The notes: generated by a model from the sequence alone, not told the origin. A stretch of 64,000 nucleotides of DNA from Ifrita kowaldi (GCA_013398055.1 VZRS01009490.1:186001-250000), one strand, 5' to 3'; positions 1 through 12,930 are shown, counted from the first letter of the stretch. A program made the numbers and translations.

Positions 1-2075
1 ATATCACACTCAAGCTAACTTAATTAGGGGAAGAAGAGCATCTATGTTCTTATTAACTAAACCAGCTAACAAGCACAAGCAGATGCTCACTCATTTCTCC
101 TGTTTCCTGCAATTTACAGTTCAAATGCTGTTTGGTGGCCTCCAGGGCACACTGGACTGAAGCTGAACCCTCTTCCTTTACATCTGAGGGCTTTATCAAT
201 GTTCACACTGAGAGTGCTCACAAGCACCCATCCTCTTCCAAATTTCCTTCACAGAGGAGGACTCTGGGACTGTATAAGCTGACACAGAAAACATCTCCCT
301 CCAAAGTCATTATTGATGAGTGTGCAAACAGCAGTTACATCACTGTGGGGATCCTTGAGGATTTATAACATGTCCCATGTTTGACGTCCAGATATTTTGT
401 TCTTTCTCTCAAACACATCTTCTGTGATGGCAGCTATCTGCTGGAGCTGTTTTCCTTATCTTTTGTGGAAGGTTGGACTAGCTGGACATCTACAAGATGC
501 ATCCATGTCTGATCTTTGGTCGGATCTCAAGCCACAGCTGTTCATTAACAGGCTGTTCATAACAGGCACAAACAAACTTCTCCATGTTCTGGACATGAAA
601 AGTGCATTTAGTCTTTATTAATTGTACTCTGGTCCTCACAAACAGACATCCACCTTCTTCATCAATATTATTTTACTCCACTAGAATGGCTGGATTAACT
701 TCCAGGTAAATAGAAGTTTCTATTCCATCTCAAAAGACCTGAGAAATCCATATTGCAGCTTTTCTCTTCCTGACAGTCTCAACACCTCCATCAGGGCTGC
801 TTTATGCTTCTAGAGCTATACCTTGATGTGATTGTGTTTCTCATCTGTTTTCTCCTTTACCTGAGAGTAGCTTAAACTGGGTGTTGCCTATCTTTTCTCA
901 TCCAATTTACATTCTTTGCCAGACTACTGATTTTTCCATCTCTTCTGTTTCCTTCAGCCTGAGCCTCTGCATTCATTCCTCATTACTTGTTGTTTTTCAC
1001 ATTGTTTAGACAAAATGTCCAAGGTTTGATCCCTTACCAACTTGATTCTGTTATCAGGAAAACAATAGACCAACAATTGATCCAGCTGTAGTTGAATATA
1101 AAGAGTTCTTGGCATCTCCATCATTTTTTCCCTCCTGCCCCTGCCCTCTGCTCTTCTAATTCCAGCCAAATCTGTGCTGTCTCAGGAGATGTATAAAACT
1201 CCCTTCACAAAATTCTGTACTTTCTATACAAAGAAATACCCTCTATCCATCTTTGAAATTGAAATTATAGATGAAAATCACTGTCCATTCCCATTGGACT
1301 AATACAGGATTGATTGTTCCACACAGAATATTATCCAATCTGACCAAAAAGAACACAAATGACAGCTGGTTTAACGTTTTTCCTGGGAGACTGTGACACA
1401 TCCTGATCAGTGTCTTTGTAAGGAGTTTGTGCTGGTAACCAAATTCATTTTTTCAATTTTAGATTGAACCTGTTACTCTGAGTTACTTTCCATTGTACAG
1501 TCCTCACTTAATTCATCATTATTATTGTTGCTGTTTACATAATGAAGCAAGGTGAGGAAATTCTTGGCTCCAGTAGAACATTTGCTGGTTTATATGTGTC
1601 TAATAAAAGTCTCCCTTGCACTGAAGAGTTTATAATCTCTGTAGGATTTAAGATGAGGATGTTGCACTGAGGACTCACAGTAAAAGGATAGCAAATTCAT
1701 ATAATGTCATATAATGAACCAGGCTCAAAAATAGGCGAATTATCCTTCTGAAACCTGATGTGTATTAATTGATTATGAAAATATTTAAAATACTTTTTAA
1801 AACATTTAATCCTATTGTTTTCTAGGGCCATAACTACTATTCTTTTTTGTTTACACCTAGATAGTCTCTGCCCCAAGATGTCCACACTGTAAATAAAGGG
1901 ATTATCAAAGATACAGAGAGATATCCCAGCCTCAAAAACAACTTTCCTCAGTATTACCTCTGAGTCTTTATGAAACAAGTGAATCAGTCTTCAAATATCC
2001 TAATGAGGAATTCAATCTGATGTCTAACAGAGTGATCCACATTGAAGCAAAACACAATTGGGCAACTGTGGATTT
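1..2075. other. Unassigned noncoding sequence
   Basis: I see no gene, RNA or recognisable transposon here. The open frames are under 100 codons and match no family I know. The only structure noted is a perfect tandem duplication of a 10-base unit (tcatataatg, twice) at 1697-1716 and a short ATT run near 1517. Intergenic or intronic DNA is the simplest reading. Confidence 0.6.
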
Positions 2076-2136
2076 TTGGAACCAGATGATCCTTGAGGTC
2101 CCTTCCAACTCAAACCATTTTGGAATTCCATGATTT
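2076..2136 (+). repeat. CR1 LINE, 3'-terminal fragment
   Basis: The stretch reads as the end of an avian CR1 element in plus orientation: gatgatccttgaggtccc, then ttccaactcaaaccatttt, then a degenerate terminal octamer (attccatgatt). Only about 60 bases are recognisable, so this is a strongly 5'-truncated or eroded copy. CR1 is the dominant non-LTR retrotransposon of birds and usually inserts 5'-truncated. The subfamily cannot be fixed from so short a piece. Confidence 0.8.
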
Positions 2137-3109
2137 TGAGTTATAACGATGTAAGATCAGAGAGGGTGATGCAAGGTCACTGTTTCTGTCTTTCTTGCAT
2201 AAAGAGTGTCCATTACACAAAAACTCACCCTACACATATGAAATCTTATCAGTCGAAGCTCTGAGCTGAGCTGCCCCAGGATTTCAGTGTCATGGTAAGT
2301 GGATAAAGGGCCTGACTCCTTCCCCATCTCCTGCTCCCAAAAAACTGATGGCATTGCTTTTCTGGGTATCCTTCTCCAGCCCAAAATCTTCCCCAGCCCA
2401 TGAAATAATTTGGTCCCTGAAAGTTCTCATTTTGTCTGCTTAAATAGGTCCATCAAGTACTTGGACCCTGTAAAATTGCCTTTTATCTGCCTATGGCTGC
2501 ATAGATCTGCAGTGACAAAAGCAACTGCTTTCAGCACAAAATATTATTTACTCATTCCTTTAAGGTACAAAGCTTTCAGAACAAAGTATGACAACCACAG
2601 TCAGGCTAAGAGCAAGGGTATTAAGTTCACATTCATAAATTCACATCCTTTCATCCTTTAGAGGTAGAAATCTCACTCTGTCACCACACCTTTGTCTCCC
2701 TGACTTTCTGTGTGACAGGAAAACTGTCAGCCTTTTACTAACTCACATTAACCTTACTTACCCAAGCTCCTCCCTTCCCTCCAAGCACTGTTAAAATTTT
2801 AGGCCCCCTTTGATTTTTATGTCATTTTTAGCTTTGGAAGAGTAACACTTTCCAGCTGAATGGAGCCATCTAGGCTGGGGAGAATTTCTCCCTGTAATTC
2901 GTGACCAGCTGTTGCTATGTAACTCCTTAACCATATACCTGAGCTGCTTAATCTATGTGATGGCTTTATCTTTCTGTCTTGGTACACTGCCTTTTTGCTT
3001 CAACCAGACTGGAGAAAAGGGGAAAAAAACCCCAAAACTATCTACAATCAGATTATCAACTTAATTGACATAAATGGTGCACAGCACGAATAACAGGTCA
3101 ACATAAGTT
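2137..3109. other. Unassigned noncoding sequence
   Basis: No gene or recognisable repeat is seen. The sequence is AT-rich toward its right end, where it runs into the old CR1 relic. Confidence 0.5.
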
Positions 3110-3440
3110 AAATAATATTTAAGTGAGTTAGATGCCTGCAAGCCAGGGGGGACTGATGAATCCATGCTGCAGGGTACATCAGTAACTACCAAAAGGAATC
3201 ACTGCATGATAAGAGATTGTCTTTAAGATCTTGTGGACAGAAATTAGCAGGAGAGAAAAAAGGGCAAACAGTGCTGTCATGGAAAGAAAGGTGAATTCCA
3301 GATGAGTCAGCCTAACTTTGATGCTTGGAAAGAAAACGGACCAAATAAAGAAACAGTTGATACATAGGTACCTCAAGGAAAGTGATAAAGAAACATCCTA
3401 CACTGATTTGTCAAAAACAGATTGCTTCCACCCAGCCAAA
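3110..3440 (+). repeat. Old CR1-like LINE relic, reverse transcriptase region
   Basis: An eroded piece of CR1 ORF2 in plus orientation. In the frame through about 3300-3430 the translation keeps the CR1 pattern V-S-L-T, then L-G-K, D-Q-I, K-Q-L-I and a Y-L-K-E block. In family members this corresponds to the 'RPVSLTSIPGK-xxEQII' region of the reverse transcriptase and the lysine-rich stretch after it. Upstream, the piece with ctgatgaatccatgctgc and 'gtctttaagatcttgtgg' also resembles the same ancient CR1 group. An in-frame stop precedes the VSLT motif and no start or catalytic YADD motif is present, so it is dead. High divergence suggests it predates modern birds. Boundaries are approximate. 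Confidence 0.65.
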
Positions 3441-4714
3441 GACAGGACAACATTACTTAGTAAGGAGAAGCACAAATCTTTGACATTTCTCACAGCTATG
3501 CTCCACCATCATTGTTAATGTTGTAACTTCTCCGGCTTCTCACACTGTAGAAATGTAGCTACATGACTTTCAGCAACCTCCTCTGGGTAGACTGTAACTT
3601 TTTCATTTAGTTTAAATTTTAATGACTTTCTTTTCTTTTAAAATTTGCAGCCTAATTTCCCAGTTTATTGCAGTTCTGAGTTAATGTAATGGTGATTAAA
3701 GTACCGGCGCTGCTTTCTTGAGATCTACCTGTTTACCCAGTCAGTGGTGCCAAGGGAATGATACAGCCTCAGCATTATAAATAACTCTGAAACAGATGCA
3801 TTTCTTGGAAGGGGAACATTTCCTTGTCCACAGAGAAAAAGCATGCACATATTCCTGGACAGAAAAACATCCCGAGGCAGCTCAAACCACACTTATCATC
3901 CATGTGTGGACAATGGAGCCGAGCCCTGGGTACCCTGTGGAGAACCAACCAATATAGCGACAGACCAGAGCAAATGGGGGACTTACTCATTGCCCATGGG
4001 GTTGGGCACATTTTTACCATTTGGGTGATGCCCTGTGATCTGTCAACTGCAGATTGCTGTTGCCAGGCAGGGGAATCAAGGGCATCTCAAAGGGAGGCAG
4101 ACTTCAGACAGGGCGTGTGCTATTTCCATCAGATAAATTAAATGTATTCTTAGAAATTTAACTTGCACAGTGGCAGAAACACCTCCACAGGACTCTGTGG
4201 CTCCTTAGTCAACACAGTCCATGGCTCCTGGCAAGAGATTAAGCTCACCCTACAGCAGACACCGTGATACAGAACCTAATGAAAATCCTGCCTACTGGGA
4301 CTGGTGGCCAGAGGTGAGCTGACATTCCCTGGGCAGCTTCAACAGTCCTGGATGTCTTTCCTTAGGTACTCAAACCTTGCCATACCTCTGGAGTGGCTAA
4401 ATTAAGACACCCTGCTGACAGGCAGACACCTGTCTGTGGGCACAAAAAGGTAGGACTTCATCTGGGCTGAATTCCACCTTTGTTCACAATTTCAGTTTTG
4501 AACGAAATCAGGCACTTGCTGTTAATGCAAGCCTGGAGAGTCCCTGCAGGGAGCTGTTGTACAGAAGCCAGAGTGTCACATACAGAAACAGATTTCACAG
4601 TGCCTCTATTCCGTACTCAAACCCTGTGACACTGCTGCAAACAAGGTACATGGCACTCAGGGACTTCTGATACACCATCATTTACCTAGGGCCCCTGGGG
4701 GAATTATTCACTGA
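3441..4714. other. Unassigned noncoding sequence
   Basis: Nothing recognisable as gene or repeat. A 105-codon open frame at 3824-4141 overlaps open frames in other registers and on the opposite strand and has no family resemblance. I treat it as chance. Confidence 0.5.
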
Positions 4715-5115
4715 ACCTGACAGGGTGGAGACTCCAGCAAGAGAACTGTGACTGCTGCTCAGCACTGCTCTGTGGTAAAAAATTTGACAATTTGGAGAGA
4801 GCCCAGAGCAACAGGAGCGATTCAGGTGCTGAAAATATGGATGATGAAGAAATAATGAAATAATTTGGTCTGTGGGTCTGTGGCTGTGTGTTAATCACCT
4901 TCAAGTGTCTAAAAGGTTGATATCAAGACAATTCTGGGTCATTATTCTCAGTGTCCATGGAGGGAAAGAAAACCTGAGTCATTTTCAGCACAGGGATAGG
5001 CCAGCTAACAGGAAAGGGAAAACAGGCCACAAATTTTATAACATGAAGGACAGTGGAGTTCTTACACAGGTTGCCTCAGAAGGTAGTGGATTATAAGATA
5101 AGATTCATCTAAGAT
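4715..5115 (+). repeat. Probable old CR1 relic, distal ORF2 to 3' region
   Basis: The order of eroded blocks matches the distal CR1 ORF2 in plus orientation. First comes gacaatttggagagagccca (the 'LERVQRRA' region), then ttcaagtgtctaaaaggttg (the 'FQYLKG' region), then a segment resembling the 'DRTRSNG' region. Near 5065 comes cacaggttgcctcagaaggt, which corresponds to the 'NRLPREVV' region. Frames shift between blocks, so it is a dead copy. The match is weaker than for the other CR1 pieces; a profile search would settle it. Confidence 0.5.
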
Positions 5116-5993
5116 GTTACACAAATTTTTGCTAGTATTTATTTCATTTTTCTGCTGTGTGGAAAGGTGAATTCGTCTCATCCACCCCTTCTCATTCTAC
5201 TTATTTTATAAATGTATTTCAAGCCTAGTCTCTAACCATTTAACTTTGTTGAGTTAGACAGATGAGAACACAGAACTGAACAGGGAAATGGGGGTGCTCC
5301 TGTGTTTCATCCAAACTAAGAAAATTATGTTTCCAGTTCAATGGTCTTTCCTACAGACTCTATCATCCTTACTGCAATTTAATGAACTCCTGATAGCACC
5401 AGTGAAGTTGTCTGTTGGTCTGACTCTTCTTTACAGCACAGACAAGAGGATGGACATGGTGAGACATCAGGGAAATGCATGAGCAGGGGAAAGAAGAACA
5501 GGAATAAACAGAAAGTGAAACTGGGTAAAAAAAAAGAAGGAATTGGTGGAAGGAGAAATGATGTAGAGACGCAGAGTAAATAATGCAATGCAAAAGATGG
5601 TAACAAGAAGAAACGCCCTGTGGTGAAAGAAAGCAGAGAGAAAGCATAGAAAACTGTGCAGCAAGCAGGTCAGTGATGTTGCATTAGCACAATTCAGTGT
5701 ATTTCCCTTGATAGGGAGGGAAACAAGAAGTTAAACACTTTTTTTCCATTCAAAACAGGTGTAATGTATGTGGCCATCCACTGCTTTATTGAGCAAGACA
5801 AAGTCTGCAGATGAAATGTTGTCACTGGTTCAAATGAGAGAGGAATAGGAGAGTGGGAGAGACCATGGCAGGTTTAAACATCACATGGAAAAAGGAAGAC
5901 AGAGGAGTGCCAAGAAGGCAGTGCAGGTGCCTGAGCTTGCCCCAAGGCCCACGAGGGTCTCACTGAAGTACAGGACCTGACTGCCCGCAGTGT

Positions 5994-6515
5994 ATGGCCC
6001 AGCACCAGCTTGACAGCAAGCTCACACACACGCTCGTGGCAAGAGAGGATGTTTTTCCTCCTGTAACTGGTGAGGAGACTCATTTCTGTCAGGCAGAAAT
6101 TATTCATCTTAGCTCAGTGGCTTATATTCCAGCAAGCACTGCTCTCTCCAGGGCAAGCATGATTGCAGGGTGCACCATTCCCATACGCTTTCCAGAAACA
6201 CATCCATTTTTCCAGGAAATCGTGATGCCCAAAAACACAGCCTGTATTGCTGCCTGGTGCAGAGCAGCAGCAGCAGCAGCAGCCAAAAGGCAGATTGAAA
6301 AGGTGACTGGAAGGCAATGGTACGAGGCACTGGGTTGTTACCTTCTGTATATTCAGGTGTCATCTACAGTTCAGGTTTGCAAGTCCCTCACACAGGCCAC
6401 ATTAAAAAAAAGAAATAGGAAAAGGAAACACTGTGAGAAAGAAATCTCCAACTTGGTATTCAGAGATGGAGCAGTAAGAAGGGGGATGGAGGGTTGTGGT
6501 CACCCTCCTTTGTAA
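5994..6515 (+). other. Longest open frame (173 codons), gene status doubtful
   Basis: This ATG-initiated frame is the longest in the window. I recognise no domain. It has no signal peptide or convincing membrane helix. Its features are an alanine run of seven at about residues 91-97, produced by the AGC repeat, and a basic stretch (KKRNRKRK) near residue 140. By a rough count of stop spacing, about one frame this long is expected by chance in 64 kb read in six frames. First-position G looks somewhat raised, which leaves a small possibility of a lineage-specific or noncoding-RNA-embedded frame. No Kozak, splice or polyadenylation context makes it convincing. Confidence 0.12.
6263..6283 (+). 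repeat. (AGC)7 microsatellite
   Basis: Seven perfect AGC units in a row. It lies inside the 173-codon open frame, where it reads as alanine. Probably polymorphic between individuals. Confidence 0.95.
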
Positions 6516-7181
6516 AACTGTCTTGAGAGCAGAAGTATCAGTACATGAAAAGTCCAGTATCTCTATTAGAAAACATGCAGAAGCACAATTTTTTCATTCT
6601 CAAACATTATCCTGCTGTGTGTGTATACTGATCTCCCACTCATGGCAGTATTTCTGTATCAGGCATATGGATAGTACCAGATCATTCTCAATGACTCAGT
6701 ATTTACGTGCAAAATGTCATGAACATCTGAGAGTGTTTTACACCTGGAATGCTATATTTGGCAGCACTGAGTGACTCAATTTTGCCAGCAATGTTAGCAA
6801 CAGTGAGAAAAATAATTGGCAATTTTAATTACATTTTATAGATATTTTACAGCAAGAATTTTTATTTTGGCAAATAAAGACATCTGGAGTCTAAATATTT
6901 TACCTTCTCTGCTCCCACTGCTTTAACATGGCAGGGAAGGGATTCTGTACATTGCTGTTCCCATATGTATTTGCTTTGCTATTCACAGAGGCATCAGAAG
7001 TGTAACTCCAGCCAGAAACAACAGCAGCTCTGTACAGTAGTCACAGGATCTGCTGAAGGCAGGTGATGCTGCAGAGGTGTTTTTTTGGGTGAGGTTAAGC
7101 TGTGCACAGGACAGGGAGGACTCATCAACTGCACATGTTCATTTTTGCCTTCCACAGTTTCCAATGACAAGGCACAAGAAC

Positions 7182-7202
7182 AAAAAAAAAAAAAAAAAAA
7201 AA
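7182..7202 (+). repeat. A21 homopolymer
   Basis: Twenty-one consecutive A. I looked for a retroposed gene or LINE immediately upstream, as expected for a poly(A) tail, and recognised none. Confidence 0.95.
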
Positions 7203-7965
7203 GAAAGCTATGGTTTTGGGCTTTATTTAAACCATGGTCTTTCTAAAAGAAGAGCTCACAATTTTTCTCTCCTTCATTGCTAAATATACTGAGTACTATA
7301 AAAAAAAAGTCATTCCATGTGCTGGAGACTATCCATAAGGGATATTACTTTAAATGCTTTCTCTATTGTTGCAGCAAAGAAGCCATTAGATCCCGCTGCT
7401 GCAGAGAAGGGAGGGACACCACCTCCTCTCCTGAATTTATGATCTGGGAGCTAATGCTCTGTCTAATAGAAATGGTTAGTGACTAATGAAAAAATAGAGA
7501 ATGCAGACAAGTTTGGCCATACATTGGGAAGTTCATCAATATGCATTTTCCCATAATGCTCAAAGACATTTCCCATAAGAAGGCAGGAATTAGGCTGTAA
7601 GATATGAAAGCATGAAGCAGATATCCCTACCCCATTTACTCTGAATACTCACCATCACAAAGTATCCCTGGACATTCCAGAAACCATAACTCATACTTTA
7701 AAGTCTGAACCTGGAATAAATATTTCATCATCCTCCTAAAATTTCTCCTCTAGCTTCAGTGAAGCTGTGCTTTAAGATCTGGTATATCAGATTTCACGTG
7801 GGAAAAAAACCTTCCCTTTGGAGATGTGGATATATAGGTTCATTTGCTTTTTAACCGTGGATGTGGGAAGAAGTAGGTCTGCTTATACAGAATACTCCTT
7901 TGCAGATAACTGTGAAATGGGAGACAGATGATTTTAGCAAAGTTCAACAAACTGTATTAAAGGAC

Positions 7966-7985
7966 TAAATAAATAAATAAATAAA
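7966..7985 (+). repeat. (TAAA)5 microsatellite
   Basis: Five perfect TAAA units. No transposon was identified next to it. Confidence 0.95.
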
Positions 7986-10900
7986 ATGTACTGTTCCCTG
8001 CATTTAATTAACTGAAATTGGGGGAAAAGACACACATGAATAGCAGGGCAACTAATTTACTACCATTTGACTCCATGGGCGTCAAAGCCCCAGCAGCATC
8101 CTGTGTGTCATCTACCTGGCTTGGTGTTGCTGGGAAGCCTTTTGCTAAACCCAAATTTTAGCTGAAAAATTTCTAAAGCACATCAGGTCACATAATGGAC
8201 AGAACTTGAGTTGAGCAGGGATAAGTTAAAGTCTCTAATTTGTTCATCTTACCCCCGATTTAACTTTTCCTTAAGCAAAAACAGGTCAACCAAACCAGGA
8301 CTATGTGAACTAGGAGTCACATATTTAAAAAAGAAAAATTTTTAAAAAATAGTATAGAGCCTTGATTACTTGCCTGTACACTTGCATTCTCCATCTCTTG
8401 AGAATTCTCCACGCAGGGTGGTTGCCCAAATCATTTCCCAGATTTGGAGACTATCCACCACCACACAGATGAAGGTTCTTGGTACCTTCCACCTGGAGGT
8501 TTTCACACACACACAAACACTACCAGAGCCTGATGCAAAAGCCCCTTCTCCAGGCTGAGTGTGAGGTGAAGGTCTGGATCTGTCAGAAGCTTTAGTTAAT
8601 AGGTCACCAATGATCTCCTTTGTAAAAAAAAAGTCCTCTTTGTTTGTATCTCATAGAAAGGATGCTAAAGACCAACAAACCATCTCACATTAAACTAAAC
8701 ATGTCTTTAGCACAGACTTGAACATGGCCCATCCCTGTTTACCTGTTGCCATGGTGTCCATCACAGTTTTGACAGCCCTTTCCCAGACAAAGCTGTGCTG
8801 ACTTCAGAGCTGGCAGGATAAAGGGATACTTCCAAAAAGCAGTTTGGACACAGCCACCCTGCTCACCCACAGAAGCAAAGCTCAGCCACTCACCAGAAGG
8901 CCAGAAATAGCCTTTGGCTCATTCTACTTGCTGACAGAGATGGAGCTAAGGAAGGTGAGTGGTCAGACCAGGTAGTTAGGATAGTATCCCTTTCATTCCT
9001 CAGTCTGGTAAATAATAAACTAAAACTGCGCCTCCCGTCCCATAGGATGCTGTCAGGAGGCCTCTGTCTTTCCATATTCCAAGCTGTTTGGTATCTCAGC
9101 CAGCAGATCTTCCCCCACCATCCACTTCTGCCACCTCTTTTTCCAAGCCTGCTATCAGGGAAAGCATTAGCATTGCAGTGCCACACTCAGTATCAAAAAT
9201 GAGGGCTCAGGGCGTGGAAAAGAGGAAAATACTCTGATGTGACTGGACTGGATGAGAAACTGGTAAAGCAAAACCTAATCAATCTTCTGAAAGGTGTAGT
9301 TGCAGGTAGAGGTAGGGTTAGTGCCAGAGTAGAATAAATCTGTGTAATTCCTTATGCTTTCACAAAATACTCTCCAAAAGTGCTTAGGGACTTCTTGCAC
9401 AGACCCTGACTGGAGCCGTTCTGGTGCCAAGCAGGCAAAGACCTGCCGTGGGGTTCAAGTTGCTCTGGGCTGTGTTTCTCCCAGCCATTCTCCAGAGGAA
9501 GGTTTCAAAGTCAAAGCAATCCGAGCATTGAAAACTGCCATGAGTGCAGAAATATTCCTGTGTCTTCATGAGCTGCTGCTCTGCACTGACTCTCCACCAT
9601 CTTCTAGAGACACTTCCACTGCACAGGGAACTGTAGAGGGAACTGGGAGAGGAACTTTGTGTGAAACCCCACGCTCCAGACACTACAGCTGCTCAAAGGA
9701 TCTGCTGCTGCTTTTAAATCTGTTCAACAACCAAGGTAGCAGGGGATTTTATTAAAAAAAGGAGGATTTTGATATATCCAGATAAACTCTTCACTACATG
9801 TGCCCTCAGCACAAGTGCCCCAGATGCATCAATATGCATCACTGGATGTGCAACTTCTGGGACTCACTGAGCCCCTTAGAAGGATAAACCTGCAAGGCAG
9901 GAGCTTGTGCTGAGTGCAGATACTCTGTCAAAACACCAAACCAGCCAAAAATAATGGAAATTCAATCAGCCTTGCTAAGATCCTCCCTGCTCTTCCACAC
10001 ATTTACACTGGGCACAGAATTGATTCAAGCCCATTATTTTCAAGCATCATTAAGAGTACAATGAAGAGCAATAAATTATTATTTTAATGGGAATATAATG
10101 GCATAAAGATACTTCTGAGGTAATTAGATTCTCAGCCTTCAGAGTTTGGAGAGCCTTTTTCCCATCAAGCTTGTTCAGTGCTGACACTAGTGAGGCTTGG
10201 GATGTGCCAGGGGGGATTGAGTGCTGCCTGGAGAAATACTGGCAGAGAAAGGCTCAGCTCCCAAAAAGGGAGAAGCTGTCTTCAGGATTTCTGCTTGGTC
10301 ACTGCATGAAAGGAGCATGGGATAGGCAGGAGGGAAGAGCAGGAGACAAAGTCTTGGTTACAGTGTTGGTTAAGTGTTACTGCCCATGACTAACAGGCCC
10401 AAAAAGGGTTCCCTGCTATTTGCACAGTTCCCTTTGCTTTTCCTGCCACTAGAATCATGGGAATATGTTTCTGAAGTGAGGTGCTTGTGGCTTTAAACTC
10501 CATTCCCTGCCTAACTCAGAGCTGCTTATGACTTCCTACAGAGCACAGGCTAGTTCTAGGGAGCCATGCTCTTGTGTGCCTCAATTTACCAAAAGCAGTG
10601 AATGGGACCTTCTAAAATCTTTGCATACACACTCAACCACATCAAATCTAGAGTATTCCTGAACATGAAGTGCCCTTCACACTCCCCTGCACCCAGAAAT
10701 CCCAAGAACAACCTTGGGTTCTCCCAAAAGCAACAAAGGAAGGTGTGAGCACAGGGGAGAGCTTCCCAACACAAGCCAGGCAGCTCCTCACTCCAATACC
10801 CTTCAGACCCTGGATGCTGCACTGGGGGAGAGGTAGTGCCTGGGTAGCCAGAAGCCAAGCTGCTTTGGGGTCAGCATGCACTGATATGACAAATAACCTC

Positions 10901-12729
10901 ATGGCCATGAGTACAGGGTGCTGGTGTCACCAAGTGCTCCTGCTGAAGAACCTCTGCTTTTCCAGGTTAAACAGGATGAAAGCATCAATCAAGTCAGGGA
11001 TGGGAAACATAAAACTCATTTCAGTAAATGGCTCCAGAGCAGACACCTTGTGCAAGCTGGGAGATGTTCAGGTGGAAGGTGCTGTAATAGAAAACCAAAG
11101 TATTATTAAAAACAATTAGAGTTTAGCTGTGGGGATTCAGGACACCAAATTGAGTTCCTTCTTCCTCAGTCCAAATTATTGTAAACAGACCTCTGCATTT
11201 GACCAAGAATGTCTTCTAAGTTTTAATTCTTCTAAAAAATCAACGGCTTTTCTTGTTACACAGTGATTTATACAAGGATTATCTCCTCTCATTAGTCGCT
11301 CATGATGATTAAAGACTAAAGTAATGACCACTAACTCTGGGATTAAAGCTAAAATGTCACTGCCTGGAACCAAAGACAGAAAAAGGTGGCTGCAGGAATA
11401 CTGACATGTCATTCTAATGAAGATAAGGGAGTAGCAGTCCGACAGTGATTAGGACATGATATGGGGTGGAGACCAGAAGGGACCATGTGCCAATTAATTT
11501 AAAATCAGATTGAAAAAGCTTGAGCTGCAATCTCTTTTCTGTAAGTACAGCAACTGGTTGGCTGAGCAGAAACAGCTGATGTTGCATGAGAGCTAGAATT
11601 TTTTTAACGCAGAGTCCCTCAAGAACAGCTAATGCAGTTCACTTTTGATGAGATGTTTAATCAGAAGCAAACCCATGTGAGCCTACACAGAGAGGTTTCC
11701 CCACAGTTTAGGCACAGTACAGTTACTTGGCACTCTTGCAGCCTTACAGATTGTAAGAGCAGTGAACTGCAAAACAATGAGGCTAGAGGGGACCTCATAA
11801 AATTTAAAACTGTAACCATGTAATTCGTGGCAGTCACCTTTTAAGCTCTCGAAAGCAAAATGGGATGGAGCTGGTAATGTTATGGTGCTTTGTGGAGAAG
11901 TAACAGGAGAGAAGTGTTTGTTTCAGGTGTTTGGAACAGGAGAGAGGTGTAGCACTGGTTAATGCAAAAGAACCATCACACGTCCACAGTGCCCAGAGCC
12001 TACCCAGGGCCCTACCAAATCCTCAGGGGCCAGCTCTGTCAGATTGCATGTGCTGAAGTCTGTCCCTGAACCATCTATCTCAGTGTTCCAGCAGCACCTG
12101 CAGACTGCAGTGCCACTTGCTATAAACCCTCTGGGACAGTCTGAGTTCTGCAAAACCTGGCACAGAGGGGTCCTGGTCTGTAACTGAGGTGTTCACTTGC
12201 CGTCACAGTGCAGAGATCTCCCAGAGACGGTTTGAAAAACATGATGTGGCAGAGAGTTTTAGCACATCTGTTGTCCTGCAGTACACAGGTAGATGCAAGG
12301 TCCATAGTACAGAGGTTGTCCTCTTAAATAACATTTCCACCAGCGAGTAACACAATCTCTGCCATGGAAATCACTCTGACCTTCCCGCACAGAGAGGACC
12401 TTCCCAGTCTTGCTGCTTTCTCCTGTGCTGGAGATGCTGTTTCTTCATAAGAAGGGGACTAGGGTGCTGGGATACACTTTTTCTCTGGCAAAACCATCTT
12501 TTTCTGAACACCTGTCCTTTGTGGAGTTCTTATTTATTTAACAAATGAAACACAGCCCTGTCATTTTGTACATTCAAAGTGTTGCTTCCTCAGAGGGATC
12601 TTTATTAGCCAGAGATATAAGAGCATCTCTAGCAATGAAGGATGATAAATTAATTGCATTAACGTTTTCAAAGTGCCTGGAAGATTTAAACTTTTCTATA
12701 GGTTCAAGTAAACTAATAATTAATATGAT

Positions 12730-12930
12730 CTAGAAGAAGAGACAAATGTCGCCACAGGCCAGGGCATTATAGAGTCCCACTCCTTCTTCATTGGCACTCA
12801 CGATCTTCATTTCGGTGGTGAATACCCAACTGGATGTGCACACACCATTGGGTTTGTTGGTGATGCTGATCACTGGAGATTTTCCTTTTGTACCAAATGG
12901 AATGGTTCCAATGACAGGGACAGGGAGATG
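12730..12930 (-). pseudogene. Possible exon or pseudogene fragment, family unknown
   Basis: On the minus strand a frame stays open for 66 codons from just after a TAA (12931-12933) to a TAG (12730-12732). Codon structure looks coding: about 70% of codons start with a purine, about 64% end in a pyrimidine, and G is enriched at position 1. The peptide looks like a folded-domain C-terminus (for example VPVIGTIPFGTKGKSP near the start and EEGVGLYNALACGD near the end). I do not recognise the family. A short GTIP-xxx-KGK stretch recalls the THEP1/NTPCR nucleotidase, but the rest does not fit. No in-frame ATG opens the segment. Possible acceptor AGs on the minus strand lie inside it rather than before it. 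It could be a terminal exon, a decayed exon or retrocopy, or chance. Confidence 0.25.

Larger units (their letters stand above)
5116..12729. other. Unassigned noncoding sequence with simple repeats
   Basis: No transposon or gene was recognised across this interval. It holds an AGC run (6263-6283), a 21-base A run (7182-7202) and a TAAA run (7966-7985). The longest open frame of the window is at 5994-6515. Many shorter overlapping frames (for example 9354-9755 and 10670-11119) occur on both strands without family resemblance or splice context that I can support. Confidence 0.5.

Noticed and set aside
7182..7202. Poly(A) tail of a processed pseudogene
   Set aside because: No gene-like or LINE-like sequence was recognised upstream.
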